Source: JBBQCW01 sp038319025 (GTDB lineage: Bacteria > Actinomycetota > Thermoleophilia > Solirubrobacterales > Solirubrobacteraceae). Taken from it: a stretch of DNA of 64,000 nucleotides. Position 1 is the first letter of the stretch. Every line of letters starts with the position of its first letter. Of this stretch, positions 24,663 to 32,804 are shown piece by piece. Under the pieces are notes generated by a model, which did no database searches, was not told the DNA's origin, and saw only the letters and a program-made list of their open reading frames with translations. The stretch covers positions 186,001-250,000 of the forward strand of contig JBBQCW010000001.1 in the NCBI GenBank assembly GCA_038319025.1. The letters run 5' to 3'. A program made the translations under genes and the position numbers.

Positions 24663-26428
24663 AGCGGCGCCACCTCGCGCTCCAGCGGGTTCAGCGTTAG
24701 GAAGACCTGGTCGGGCAGGCCCTTCTCGACGATCTTGCGGTACAGCTCGCTGGCCTCCAGAAGTTCGTCGTGAGACCCGTGGGCGATCAGCTCGCCGTCC
24801 TCCAGCACGACGATCTCATCGGCGAGCGAGATGGTCGACAGGCGGTGAGCGATGATGAACGTCGTCCGGCCGGCCATCACCTCGCGCAACGCATCCTTGA
24901 TCTCGCGCTCGGTCGATGCGTCCACCGCGGAGGTGGCGTCGTCGAGGATCAGGATCCGGGGATCGGCCAGGAACGCGCGGGCGATCGCCAGCCGCTGGCG
25001 CTGCCCGCCGGACAACGTCAACCCGCGCTCGCCGACGCGGGTTTCGAACCCGTCCGGCAGTCGCTCGATAAAGCTCGTGGCCTGCGCGCGTTCGGCCGCC
25101 AGTTCGATCGCTTCGCGGCTGGCTTCCGGATGCGCGTAGGCGATGTTGTGGGCGATCGTCGCGCTGAACAGGAACGGGTCGTCGTTGACCACGGCGATCT
25201 CCCGGCGCAGCGACCGGGCGTCGACGTCGCGCACGTCGACGCCGTCCACCAGAACCCGCCCGGACTCGACGTCGTACAGCCTCGGGATCAGCTGGACCAG
25301 GCTCGTCTTGCCACTACCGGTCGCGCCGACGAGCGCGACCGTCCGGCCTGCCGGGATGTCGATGCTCACATCGTGCAGCGCAGGCTCGTTGGCTCCCTCG
25401 TAGCGCAGGGTCACTCCCTCAAACTGCACATGGCCGTTGCCCGCCGGCAGATCCGGGGCTCCCGGCTTGGACGTGATGCGCGGGTCGCGATCGAGCACCT
25501 CGAACAGGCGCGCGCCGGAGGCCGTCGCGCGCTGCGCCATCCCGAGCGACACGCCCAGGATGCGCATCGGCCCGAGCAGCATCAGCAGGTAGGTGTAGAA
25601 GGCAGTGAACTCACCGAGCTGGATCGTGCCGTCGATCACCATGCGCCCGCCGAAGAAGAGGATCACGGCGAGGCCGAGCTGGGGGAGAAAGCCGATCAGT
25701 GGGTTGTAGAAAGCCGCCAGCTTCGTGGCGATCATCGACTGGTCGAACACGCGGTCGACCTGGTTGTCAAAGCGCTCGCGTTGGCGGGCCTCGCGGGCGA
25801 AGGCCTTCACCACGCGCACGCCGCTGATGTTCTCCTCGACCTCCGCGGTGAGCTCGCCGATCCGCTGCTGGACCTCCTGTTGGGCAGGCCGCGCCTGTGT
25901 GCCGTAGCGGAACGCCACCCACACCACGAGCGGAACGGGGAGTAGCGAAAGGGCGGCCAGGCCAGGCTGCAGGATGATCATCGCGACCGACGCGAAGATG
26001 ATCGTCAGCGCCGACTGCATCATGAAGATCAGGCCGTAGCCCAGGAAGAAGCGCACGGCCTGCAGATCGACGGTGACCCGGGACATGAGCTGGCCGGTCT
26101 GGTTGCGGTCAAAGAACCCCAGTTCCATCTCCTGCAGGTGGGCGTACACCTGGTTGCGCAGATCCAGTTCGATGCCTAGTGACACCTGCCCGGCGATCAG
26201 CCGGCGGTACACCGTCAGCGCCAGGCGAAGGATCGCTGCGACGACCACGACGATGGCAAAGGTCTGTAGGCCCGGAGTGTCGCCGGCGTTGATGCTGTCG
26301 ATGCCCTTGCCGATCATCAAGGGAATCAGCACCGTCATGCCCATCGCGGCGATCGCCAGCAGGCTCGACGAGATGACGCCCTTCTTGTAAGGGCGCAGGA
26401 AGCCGAGAAGTCTGAGGAAAGTGGCCAC
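24659..26428 (-). CDS. ABC exporter half-transporter with degenerate ATPase site
   Basis: 589 aa with six TM helices and an ATPase domain. Walker A is GATGSGKTS, signature LSGGQRQRLAIARA, Walker B ILILDDATSAVD, H-loop AHRLSTI. The residue after the Walker B Asp is Asp, not the catalytic Glu, as in the degenerate subunit of heterodimeric exporters. In the dimer its Walker motifs would face the partner's LSAGQ signature, giving one non-canonical site. First gene of a two-gene operon on the minus strand. Confidence 0.92.
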   Translation of the reverse strand: MATFLRLLGFLRPYKKGVISSSLLAIAAMGMTVLIPLMIGKGIDSINAGDTPGLQTFAIVVVVAAILRLALTVYRRLIAGQVSLGIELDLRNQVYAHLQEMELGFFDRNQTGQLMSRVTVDLQAVRFFLGYGLIFMMQSALTIIFASVAMIILQPGLAALSLLPVPLVVWVAFRYGTQARPAQQEVQQRIGELTAEVEENISGVRVVKAFAREARQRERFDNQVDRVFDQSMIATKLAAFYNPLIGFLPQLGLAVILFFGGRMVIDGTIQLGEFTAFYTYLLMLLGPMRILGVSLGMAQRATASGARLFEVLDRDPRITSKPGAPDLPAGNGHVQFEGVTLRYEGANEPALHDVSIDIPAGRTVALVGATGSGKTSLVQLIPRLYDVESGRVLVDGVDVRDVDARSLRREIAVVNDDPFLFSATIAHNIAYAHPEASREAIELAAERAQATSFIERLPDGFETRVGERGLTLSGGQRQRLAIARAFLADPRILILDDATSAVDASTEREIKDALREVMAGRTTFIIAHRLSTISLADEIVVLEDGELIAHGSHDELLEASELYRKIVEKGLPDQVFLTLNPLEREVAPL

Positions 26429-26554
26429 GAAGGATCTATTCTAGTTGCTCGCGCAACGAACCGCCCGATGGGGCGGCCCGACCCTTTCTACGGCCGGCCT
26501 GCCCACGTCCGATCAGACCCGGCAACCGCCAGTCTGCGTCGCTAGGCTCGCTCG

Positions 26555-26767
26555 GTGTCTCCCGTCCCCCCGCCGACCGGGCTCTGTGCGGCCTGTACCC
26601 ACCAGCAGCTCGTGCCCAACAGCCGCGGGTCGGTCTTCTCCCTGTGCCGGCGCTCGCGCACGGACTCCACGTTTCCGCGCTACCCGCGGTTGCCCGTGCA
26701 GGAATGTCGCGGCTTCACGGGGCGCGAGTCGGCGCCGGGTGCGACATCCACTGAGCCCAGCCGCTAG
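26555..26767 (+). CDS. Small cysteine protein (putative zinc-binding)
   Basis: 70 aa from a GTG start. The pattern GLCAACTHQQLVPNSRGSVF then LCRRS, FPRYPRLPV and QECRGF is, from memory, that of a short conserved protein in Solirubrobacterales with four Cys ligands (CxxC, C, C). It fills the otherwise empty gap between the ABC exporter start and the hydrolase gene. A metal-binding or redox role is likely; the exact function is unknown. Confidence 0.65.
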   Translation: MSPVPPPTGLCAACTHQQLVPNSRGSVFSLCRRSRTDSTFPRYPRLPVQECRGFTGRESAPGATSTEPSR

Positions 26768-26777
26768 CGTCGCCCGG

Positions 26778-28694
26778 ATGCGTCGCGCGCTCTTCCCGCT
26801 CCTCGCGGCGCTCGTCTTGGCGCTGTCGGCTCCGACTGCCGCTTCAGCGCTGCGCTCCACGCCGTGTCCCCACCAAAGGGGGTTTCGCTGCGCGACCGTG
26901 CGCGTGCCCCTGGATCGCAGCGGCGCCGTGCCCGGCTCGATCGGGCTCAAGGTCGCCGTCCAACCGGGCCGTAAGCCCGTGCTCGTGGCGCTTTCCGGAG
27001 GCCCCGGCCAGAGCAGCGTGCGCTACGCCGGCTCCTTCGCCCAGAGTCTGCGGCCCGCGTTGCGGCGCTACCGGATCGCCGTGCTGGATCAGCGCGGAAC
27101 CGGCGGCTCAGGCGCCTTACGCTGCCCGGCCCTGCAACGGTTGAGCGAGCTTGATCCGTTCTCCCCGGCAGCGATCGGCGCCTGCGGTGAACGCCTCGGG
27201 ACCAAGCGCGGGTTTTACGGCACCGTCGAGAGCGTTCAGGACATCGATGCCCTGCGCGCGGCGCTCGGGGTTCGCAAGATCGCGGTGATGGGCGTCTCCT
27301 ACGGCACCTTCGTGGCCGTGCAGTACGCCCGCATCCACCCAGATCACACCGACCGGTTGATCCTCGACTCCTCGATCGGGCCCGACGGCGTGGACCCGTT
27401 CCTGCTGGACACCTTCACCCGCCTGCCCCGGATCCTGCGCGAGCAGTGCGCGGGCGGACGCTGCATGGGCGTGACCGACGACCCGGTGGCCGATGTGGCC
27501 GCCGCGTTGAACGCAGCCGACGCCGACCGCCTGAGCGGCCCGGTCGTCTCCGCCGGCGGCACGCGGAAGACGGTGCGGATCCGCTCCGCCGACGAACTCA
27601 CGAGCATCCTTCTCTCGGCCGATCTGAACCCGGCGCTACAGGCTCTGCTGCCCGGTGCGATGCGCGCCGCGAAGGACGGTGATCCGGCCGCGCTGGTTCG
27701 CCTGCGTCGCCTGGCGGCCGGCCCGCCGACCAGCACGGGTGAACTCAGCGTCGGGTTGAACGTAACCACCGGTTGCGCGGACTCCGTGCTGCCCTACCCG
27801 CTGTCGGACGGATTCGCCGCACGCGAGACGGCGACCGCCGCCGCGCTCGCGGCGTTGACTCCCGACCGGTATGCGCCGTTCCCGATCTCCGTGGTGCGCA
27901 ACATCAGCTACGCCGAAGACTGCTTGCGGTGGCCCGGGACCCCAACGCCGACGGCGCCCTCGAGCGCGCCGCTGCCGGACGTGCCCGTGCTGCTGCTCAA
28001 CGGGCGTCTGGACATGCGTACGCCACTGGAGAACGCGCAGGCGCTGGCTACCGCCTTCCCGCACTCGTCGCTGGTCGCCGTTCCCGGTACCGGTCACGAC
28101 GAGCTGGACAGCGACGCGACCGGCTGCGCGGCCCGCGCACTGGACCGATTCATCCGCAACCGGTCGGTGGGTGACCCCTGCCGTTCGGTCACCAATGCCG
28201 AGGCGGTCGACGCCCGCCCGCCGCATGGTCTGAGCAGCATTCCCGCGCAGAACGGCATGACCGGCGCGCGTGGTCGTGTGGTCGCGGCGGCCATCGGGGC
28301 GGTGCTTGACGCGCGCGAGATGGCGCTGGCCACGCTGTACGCCGGCTTCTACCCGTACAGCGGCGGAGGATTGCGCGGGGGGACGTTCACCGGCAACTTC
28401 ATCCGCAGCGGCCTTCGGATCCTGCTCACCGGTGCGCAATACGTCCACGGTGTGCGGGTCACCGGATCGATCCTGGCCGCGAGCGGTGGCGTACGTGGTT
28501 CCCTGCGCGTAGACGGGCCGGCGCATATGGACGGCGTTCTGGTGCTGGACGGTCGGGGCGGTGTGCGCGGATCTCTCGGCGGACGCACGGTGCTGGCCGG
28601 AGGAGCCTCGGCACGCTCTGCAGCTTCACTGCTCTCCAGGACGAACGCGCTTCCCTCCGTGGCGTCGGCGCGACGGGTGCGCCGGCGCGGCTGA
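26778..28694 (+). CDS. Secreted alpha/beta hydrolase, S33 peptidase type
   Basis: 638 aa from ATG 26778 with a signal peptide (LFPLLAALVLALSAPTAASA). The fold matches tripeptidyl or prolyl aminopeptidases of the S33/TAP group: oxyanion motif LSGGPGQSS, DQRGTGGSG, nucleophile elbow GVSYGTF, Asp in NGRLDMRTP and His in GTGHDELD. A TAP-like C-terminal cap is followed by about 150 extra residues rich in Gly (GVRGSLRV, GGVRGSLGG) with no known motif. Likely cleaves N-terminal residues from peptides outside the membrane; substrate unknown. Confidence 0.85.
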   Translation: MRRALFPLLAALVLALSAPTAASALRSTPCPHQRGFRCATVRVPLDRSGAVPGSIGLKVAVQPGRKPVLVALSGGPGQSSVRYAGSFAQSLRPALRRYRIAVLDQRGTGGSGALRCPALQRLSELDPFSPAAIGACGERLGTKRGFYGTVESVQDIDALRAALGVRKIAVMGVSYGTFVAVQYARIHPDHTDRLILDSSIGPDGVDPFLLDTFTRLPRILREQCAGGRCMGVTDDPVADVAAALNAADADRLSGPVVSAGGTRKTVRIRSADELTSILLSADLNPALQALLPGAMRAAKDGDPAALVRLRRLAAGPPTSTGELSVGLNVTTGCADSVLPYPLSDGFAARETATAAALAALTPDRYAPFPISVVRNISYAEDCLRWPGTPTPTAPSSAPLPDVPVLLLNGRLDMRTPLENAQALATAFPHSSLVAVPGTGHDELDSDATGCAARALDRFIRNRSVGDPCRSVTNAEAVDARPPHGLSSIPAQNGMTGARGRVVAAAIGAVLDAREMALATLYAGFYPYSGGGLRGGTFTGNFIRSGLRILLTGAQYVHGVRVTGSILAASGGVRGSLRVDGPAHMDGVLVLDGRGGVRGSLGGRTVLAGGASARSAASLLSRTNALPSVASARRVRRRG

Positions 28695-28700
28695 ACGCGC

Positions 28701-29501
28701 ATGGAAGGCAGCACGTTCAACCGCGGAGCGCCACCGGAGCGCACCTGTGGCGCCTGCGGACTGAGCGCCCACACTTGGTCGGAGACGTGCGACGCCTGCG
28801 GCGCGAACTACTTCGCGGAGTCGCCGCGCTTCTCCCGCAAACTGAAGTTCGCGGCCGCGGCCACGGTCGCAGCGCTGCTGATCATCGCCTTGGCCATCGC
28901 CGTTCCCGCGCTGCAGTCCAGCGCCGACAAGCGCGCGGCCCGCGATGCTCGTGCTCGCGCCGCCACCGTCGTCGCCGAGCGCGCTCGCTTGACCCGTGTC
29001 CAACAACCCCATCGCGGCGAGGCGCGCTCACTGCTCCCGGCAGCCGGGGCGAGCGATGCGGCCAAGCTCAGCGCGCGTGCAGCGCTCGTAGAGCGAGTCC
29101 GTCAGTCCGTGCTCGTCGACGCGAGAGCGCGTGTCGTGACGGGCGAACTGGAGGGACCCGTGCGCAAGGTGCTGTGCGCCCCGCTCCAGCGCACAAGCGT
29201 CGGCTCAACTGATGTCAGCGTCGGCGACGAGCGCGACCTGACCAAGCACTACGGCCGCTATGACTGCGTCGCCGCCAAGCGCGACGTCGTACAGACCGGC
29301 AAGGTCGTAGGCACCTTCGGGTACCCGTTCATCGCCGCAGTGGACTTCCGGAAGTTCACCTATGTCTGGTGCCGGGACGGGGCCAAAGCCCCGGGTGAGC
29401 GCGGGCAGGCGTTGGCCGTCGTCCGCATTGCCCGCGCCTGCCTGGCCGCTCACGGTCGGCCGTTCGGAAACGGCTACATGCGTAGCCCCCTTGATCGCTG
29501 A
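28701..29501 (+). CDS. Zinc-ribbon, single-TM protein
   Basis: 266 aa. An N-terminal zinc ribbon (TCGACGLSAHTW, then TCDACGANYF) is followed by one TM helix (FAAAATVAALLIIALAIAVP, about 50-70), a helical stretch rich in Ala/Arg and an extracytoplasmic domain with three later cysteines (VLCAPLQ, YDCVAA, VWCRDG). Zinc ribbon inside, domain outside is a common actinobacterial layout. Starts 7 bp after the hydrolase gene, so they are probably co-transcribed. Confidence 0.75.
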   Translation: MEGSTFNRGAPPERTCGACGLSAHTWSETCDACGANYFAESPRFSRKLKFAAAATVAALLIIALAIAVPALQSSADKRAARDARARAATVVAERARLTRVQQPHRGEARSLLPAAGASDAAKLSARAALVERVRQSVLVDARARVVTGELEGPVRKVLCAPLQRTSVGSTDVSVGDERDLTKHYGRYDCVAAKRDVVQTGKVVGTFGYPFIAAVDFRKFTYVWCRDGAKAPGERGQALAVVRIARACLAAHGRPFGNGYMRSPLDR

Positions 29502-29508
29502 GCGCCGG

Positions 29509-30150
29509 TCAGCCGCCCGTTGTCGTTGTGTCCGTGCCGGCCTGGGCTCCGGCCGGCGGTCGCGGGAACGTGCAAAGGGTCGCCGGGTTGCTCTGACACG
29601 GTGAGTAGTAGACCGTCGGGTCCATCTGGAGCCGCGAGGACACCTCGAAGGGCACCTCCGTCTGCGGCCCGGGCTTCATCGTGATCACGTAGAACGTGGC
29701 GCTCGTGTTCCACGTGCCAAATCCGCCGAGCGCGGTGTTGGCGCCGTCCGCGGTGCCCTGGGCGACACCCTGCTCGGTGCCCTGCTGCAGGCCCGCTGCG
29801 TGGCCCGCCGCTTCTCCCTGCTTGGTCCCGGTGGCCTGCCCGACCGCCAAGCCACCCTTCTTGCCGGACGCCACGCCCGCGTTGTAGATCTCGTTGTACT
29901 TGGCCGTCCCGGGGTCGTACTGCTTCTCGCCCTGGCTGTGGCCGAACAGGTAGGCGCCCACACCGACCGCCAACACTGCCACCACGGTGCCGACCCAGTA
30001 CCACGTCATCGACTTTCCCTTGGGGGGCTCCGCGCCGTAGCCGACTGCCGGGGGCAACGGCTGTCCGTACGGTTGCCCGGTGGCCGGGTCGATCGGGGGC
30101 GGACGGTAAGGCTCGGGGCCTTGGCCGGAACCGGGCGGTGAGGTGCTCAT
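29509..30150 (-). CDS. Pro-rich, single-TM protein with Gly repeats
   Basis: 213 aa from ATG 30150. A cytosolic Pro-rich N-terminus (PIDPATGQPYGQPLPP) is followed by a TM helix (WVGTVVAVLAVGVGAYLFG) and then a run of G-x3-G repeats between about 100 and 140 (GVASGKKGGLAVGQATG and onward). The C-terminal domain holds two cysteines (SPCQ, TLCTF). Function unknown; the Gly repeats recall glycine-zipper segments. Convergent with the zinc-ribbon gene. Confidence 0.7.
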   Translation of the reverse strand: MSTSPPGSGQGPEPYRPPPIDPATGQPYGQPLPPAVGYGAEPPKGKSMTWYWVGTVVAVLAVGVGAYLFGHSQGEKQYDPGTAKYNEIYNAGVASGKKGGLAVGQATGTKQGEAAGHAAGLQQGTEQGVAQGTADGANTALGGFGTWNTSATFYVITMKPGPQTEVPFEVSSRLQMDPTVYYSPCQSNPATLCTFPRPPAGAQAGTDTTTTGG

Positions 30151-30231
30151 CAAATGCCTCCGTGCGGGGGTGTGGACGAGTGCCATCGTGCCATGGGCGC
30201 CCGACGCCATCACCTGCGCGGGCCGTGGCGA

Positions 30232-31812
30232 TCAGACGGGTGCGCTCCCCGCGCCGACAGCGGGCGTACGACCGCGCAGCAGATCAGCGGTGCGCTCAGC
30301 GATGGCGATCACCGGGGCGTTCGTGTTCCCCCGCACTACGGTCGGCATCACGCTGGCGTCGCAGACGCGCAGGCCTTCGACGCCTATCACGCGTAGGTCG
30401 TTGTCGACGACGGACCCGATCGCGCAGGTACCCACCGGGTGGTAGAGCGTCTGAGTCTGGGAGGCGACGTGCGCACGCAACGCGGCCTCGTCGTCGCCGT
30501 CGGGCGTGGAGTAGTGGCGCGTCGTGTACGGGCTCAGGGCGTCACCCTCGGTGATCTCGATCGCCGCTCGCACGCCGTCCAGGATCGTCTGCATGTCGCG
30601 CTCGTCGCCGTAGTAGTTGTGGCGGATCACTGCCTTGGCGGTCGGCTCCGCCGAGGCGATCGACACCGATCCGCGGCTCTCAGGTTTGAGCAGGCAGGCC
30701 GAGATGAACAGCCCGTGCTCGGGCGGGTCGACCACCGTGTCGTGGAACAGCGCCGGGATGGCATGGAACTGGATGTCGGGGGCGTCAAGCTCGCTGCGGG
30801 TGCGCATGAAGCCGCCTGACTCAGCCAGGTTGGAGGCAAGCGGCCCGGTGCCCGTCGTCGTGTACTGCTCCAGCGCTTCCGGGGTCGCGGCGTTCAGCAG
30901 GCTCTCCGGGGCATCAGTCGCGAACACGAGCCCCACGGTGGGGTGATCCTGCAGGTTGGCGCCGACCGACGGCTGGTCGAGGACGACGTCAATCTCGTAT
31001 GGGGTTAGCGTCTCCGCAGGCCCGATGCCCGACAGCATCAGGAGCTGCGGGCTGTTGTAAGTGCCGCCGCACAGGAGCACCTCGCGCTCGGCGGGCACGA
31101 TGACCTCCTCGCCCAAGCGCGTGAAGGCGACCCCGATGGCGGTCCCGCCCTCCATCACTACACGGGAGACCAGGGCGTAGCTCTCCACGGTGAGGTTCGG
31201 GCGGTCCATCGCGGGGTGCAGATAGGCGACGGCGGCGGAGCAGCGCTGGCCGTTGCGCTGGGTCACCTGGTACCAGCCGACACCTTCCTGCTCGGCACCG
31301 TTGAAGTCCGGGTTCGCGGGATGGCCGGCGGCGACCGCAGCATCCACGAACGCCTGGCACATGAGGTTGTTGGACCGCGGCTCGGAGACCGAGAGCGGGC
31401 CGCCCGTTGCGTGCCACGGGTCCGCGCCGCGCTCGTTGTCCTCCGAGCGCAGGAAGTAAGGCAGCAGGTCGTCGTAGGACCAGCCTTCAGCACCGTCGGC
31501 GGCCCACGTGTCGTAATCCAGCCGGTTACCGCGGATATAGACCATCGCGTTGATCGAGCTGGAGCCGCCCAGCATGCGGCCGCGCGGGAGGTACACACCC
31601 CGGTCGTTGCACTGGGGTTCGGGCATCGTCGTGTAGTCCCAATCGACCTCGGTGCGCACCAGCTTGGGGAACATGGCGGGCACGTGAATGGCGTCGCGCG
31701 TGTCCGGCGGGCCCGCCTCGATCAGCGTCACGGTGACGTCAGGGTCCTCCGTGAGGCGGGCGGCGAGCACACAGCCGGCGGAGCCGGCACCGACGATCAC
31801 ATAGTCCGACAC
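30232..31812 (-). CDS. GMC-family FAD oxidoreductase (choline/alcohol dehydrogenase type)
   Basis: 526 aa. N-terminal FAD loop DYVIVGAGSAGCVLAARL, GMC signature MLGGSSSINAMVYIRGN and the C-terminal catalytic region YHPVGTCAIG with His, followed by ASVMPTVVRGNTNAP. Length fits choline dehydrogenase-like enzymes. It oxidises an alcohol with FAD; the alcohol is unknown. No betaine aldehyde dehydrogenase lies nearby, so betaine synthesis is not supported. Divergent from the SDR gene. Confidence 0.9.
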   Translation of the reverse strand: MSDYVIVGAGSAGCVLAARLTEDPDVTVTLIEAGPPDTRDAIHVPAMFPKLVRTEVDWDYTTMPEPQCNDRGVYLPRGRMLGGSSSINAMVYIRGNRLDYDTWAADGAEGWSYDDLLPYFLRSEDNERGADPWHATGGPLSVSEPRSNNLMCQAFVDAAVAAGHPANPDFNGAEQEGVGWYQVTQRNGQRCSAAVAYLHPAMDRPNLTVESYALVSRVVMEGGTAIGVAFTRLGEEVIVPAEREVLLCGGTYNSPQLLMLSGIGPAETLTPYEIDVVLDQPSVGANLQDHPTVGLVFATDAPESLLNAATPEALEQYTTTGTGPLASNLAESGGFMRTRSELDAPDIQFHAIPALFHDTVVDPPEHGLFISACLLKPESRGSVSIASAEPTAKAVIRHNYYGDERDMQTILDGVRAAIEITEGDALSPYTTRHYSTPDGDDEAALRAHVASQTQTLYHPVGTCAIGSVVDNDLRVIGVEGLRVCDASVMPTVVRGNTNAPVIAIAERTADLLRGRTPAVGAGSAPV

Positions 31813-31943
31813 GTGGGTCCTCTCGAACGGGGGTCAGGCGCAGTAGCCCACATCGGACGGTGCGCCGTCAAGCCCCAGCTGACATATTCCGGCGGCCGGT
31901 GCGCCCGCTTCGGCTCGTACGTGGTTCAGGAGGCGTTCGGAGC

Positions 31944-32804
31944 ATGACCAGGAAGTCTCAGCAGCAGGTGGCAGGCAAGGTCGTAGCGGTGACCGGTGGT
32001 GCCCGAGGCATCGGCCGCGAGATCGCCGCGACGCTCACCCGGGCCGGCGCCCGCGTGGCCATCGGCGACGTGGACTTGGCCGCCGCCGAGCGCACGGCCG
32101 GCGAACTGACCGGGGACGTGCGGGCCTTTGCGCTGGACGTGACCGACCGCGGCTCGTTCACCGCATTCCTCGATGCGACGGAGTTGGCCTTCGGCTCGCT
32201 CGACGTCCTCGTCAACAACGCGGGGATCGCTCAGACTGCCCCCAGCTTCTGCGAGCAGGATCCGGCGGCCGTCGCCGCCACCATCAACATCAACCTGCTG
32301 GGCGTCCTGACCGGCACGCAACTGGCCGCCGACCGGATGCTCTGCCACGGCCGCGGGCAGATCGTGAACATCGCCTCGCTCGCGGGAAAGGCCGGCACCC
32401 CAGGCCTCGTCGCCTACTGCGCCTCCAAGCACGGGGTCGTCGGTGCCACCGATGCGCTCCGAGCCGAGGTGTGGGGCCGGGGGCTGACCCTGACTTGCGT
32501 GATGCCCGGGCCGGTCGCCACGGGGATGATGGACGGCACCACCTCGGTGCGTGCCGTGCAGCTGATCGAGCCACGGGACGTTGCGACGGCCGTGCTGCAC
32601 GCGCTGCAGACAGGCCGCGAGGAGGTCTATGTGCCGGGGAACCTGGGTTGTTTGGTCCGGGTCATGTCCCTGTTGTCGCCCCAGGCCCGGATCCGTGCCG
32701 GACGCCTGATCGGCGCTCATCGGATCTACACCGAAGTCGATGCGACCAAACGAGCCGATTACGAAGCGCGGATGGGCACCGCGGTCCCTTCCGCCGCCCC
32801 ATGA
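31944..32804 (+). CDS. Short-chain dehydrogenase/reductase (SDR)
   Basis: 286 aa from ATG 31944. NAD(P)-binding motif VTGGARGIGRE (TGxxxGIG), NNAG in VLVNNAGIAQT, Ser in IASLAGKAG and the active-site Y-x3-K in VAYCASKHG. Asp after beta-2 (IGDVDLAAAE) suggests NAD preference. Substrate unknown. Its stop overlaps the ATG of the following membrane phosphodiesterase gene by 4 bp, indicating coupling. Confidence 0.9.
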   Translation: MTRKSQQQVAGKVVAVTGGARGIGREIAATLTRAGARVAIGDVDLAAAERTAGELTGDVRAFALDVTDRGSFTAFLDATELAFGSLDVLVNNAGIAQTAPSFCEQDPAAVAATININLLGVLTGTQLAADRMLCHGRGQIVNIASLAGKAGTPGLVAYCASKHGVVGATDALRAEVWGRGLTLTCVMPGPVATGMMDGTTSVRAVQLIEPRDVATAVLHALQTGREEVYVPGNLGCLVRVMSLLSPQARIRAGRLIGAHRIYTEVDATKRADYEARMGTAVPSAAP

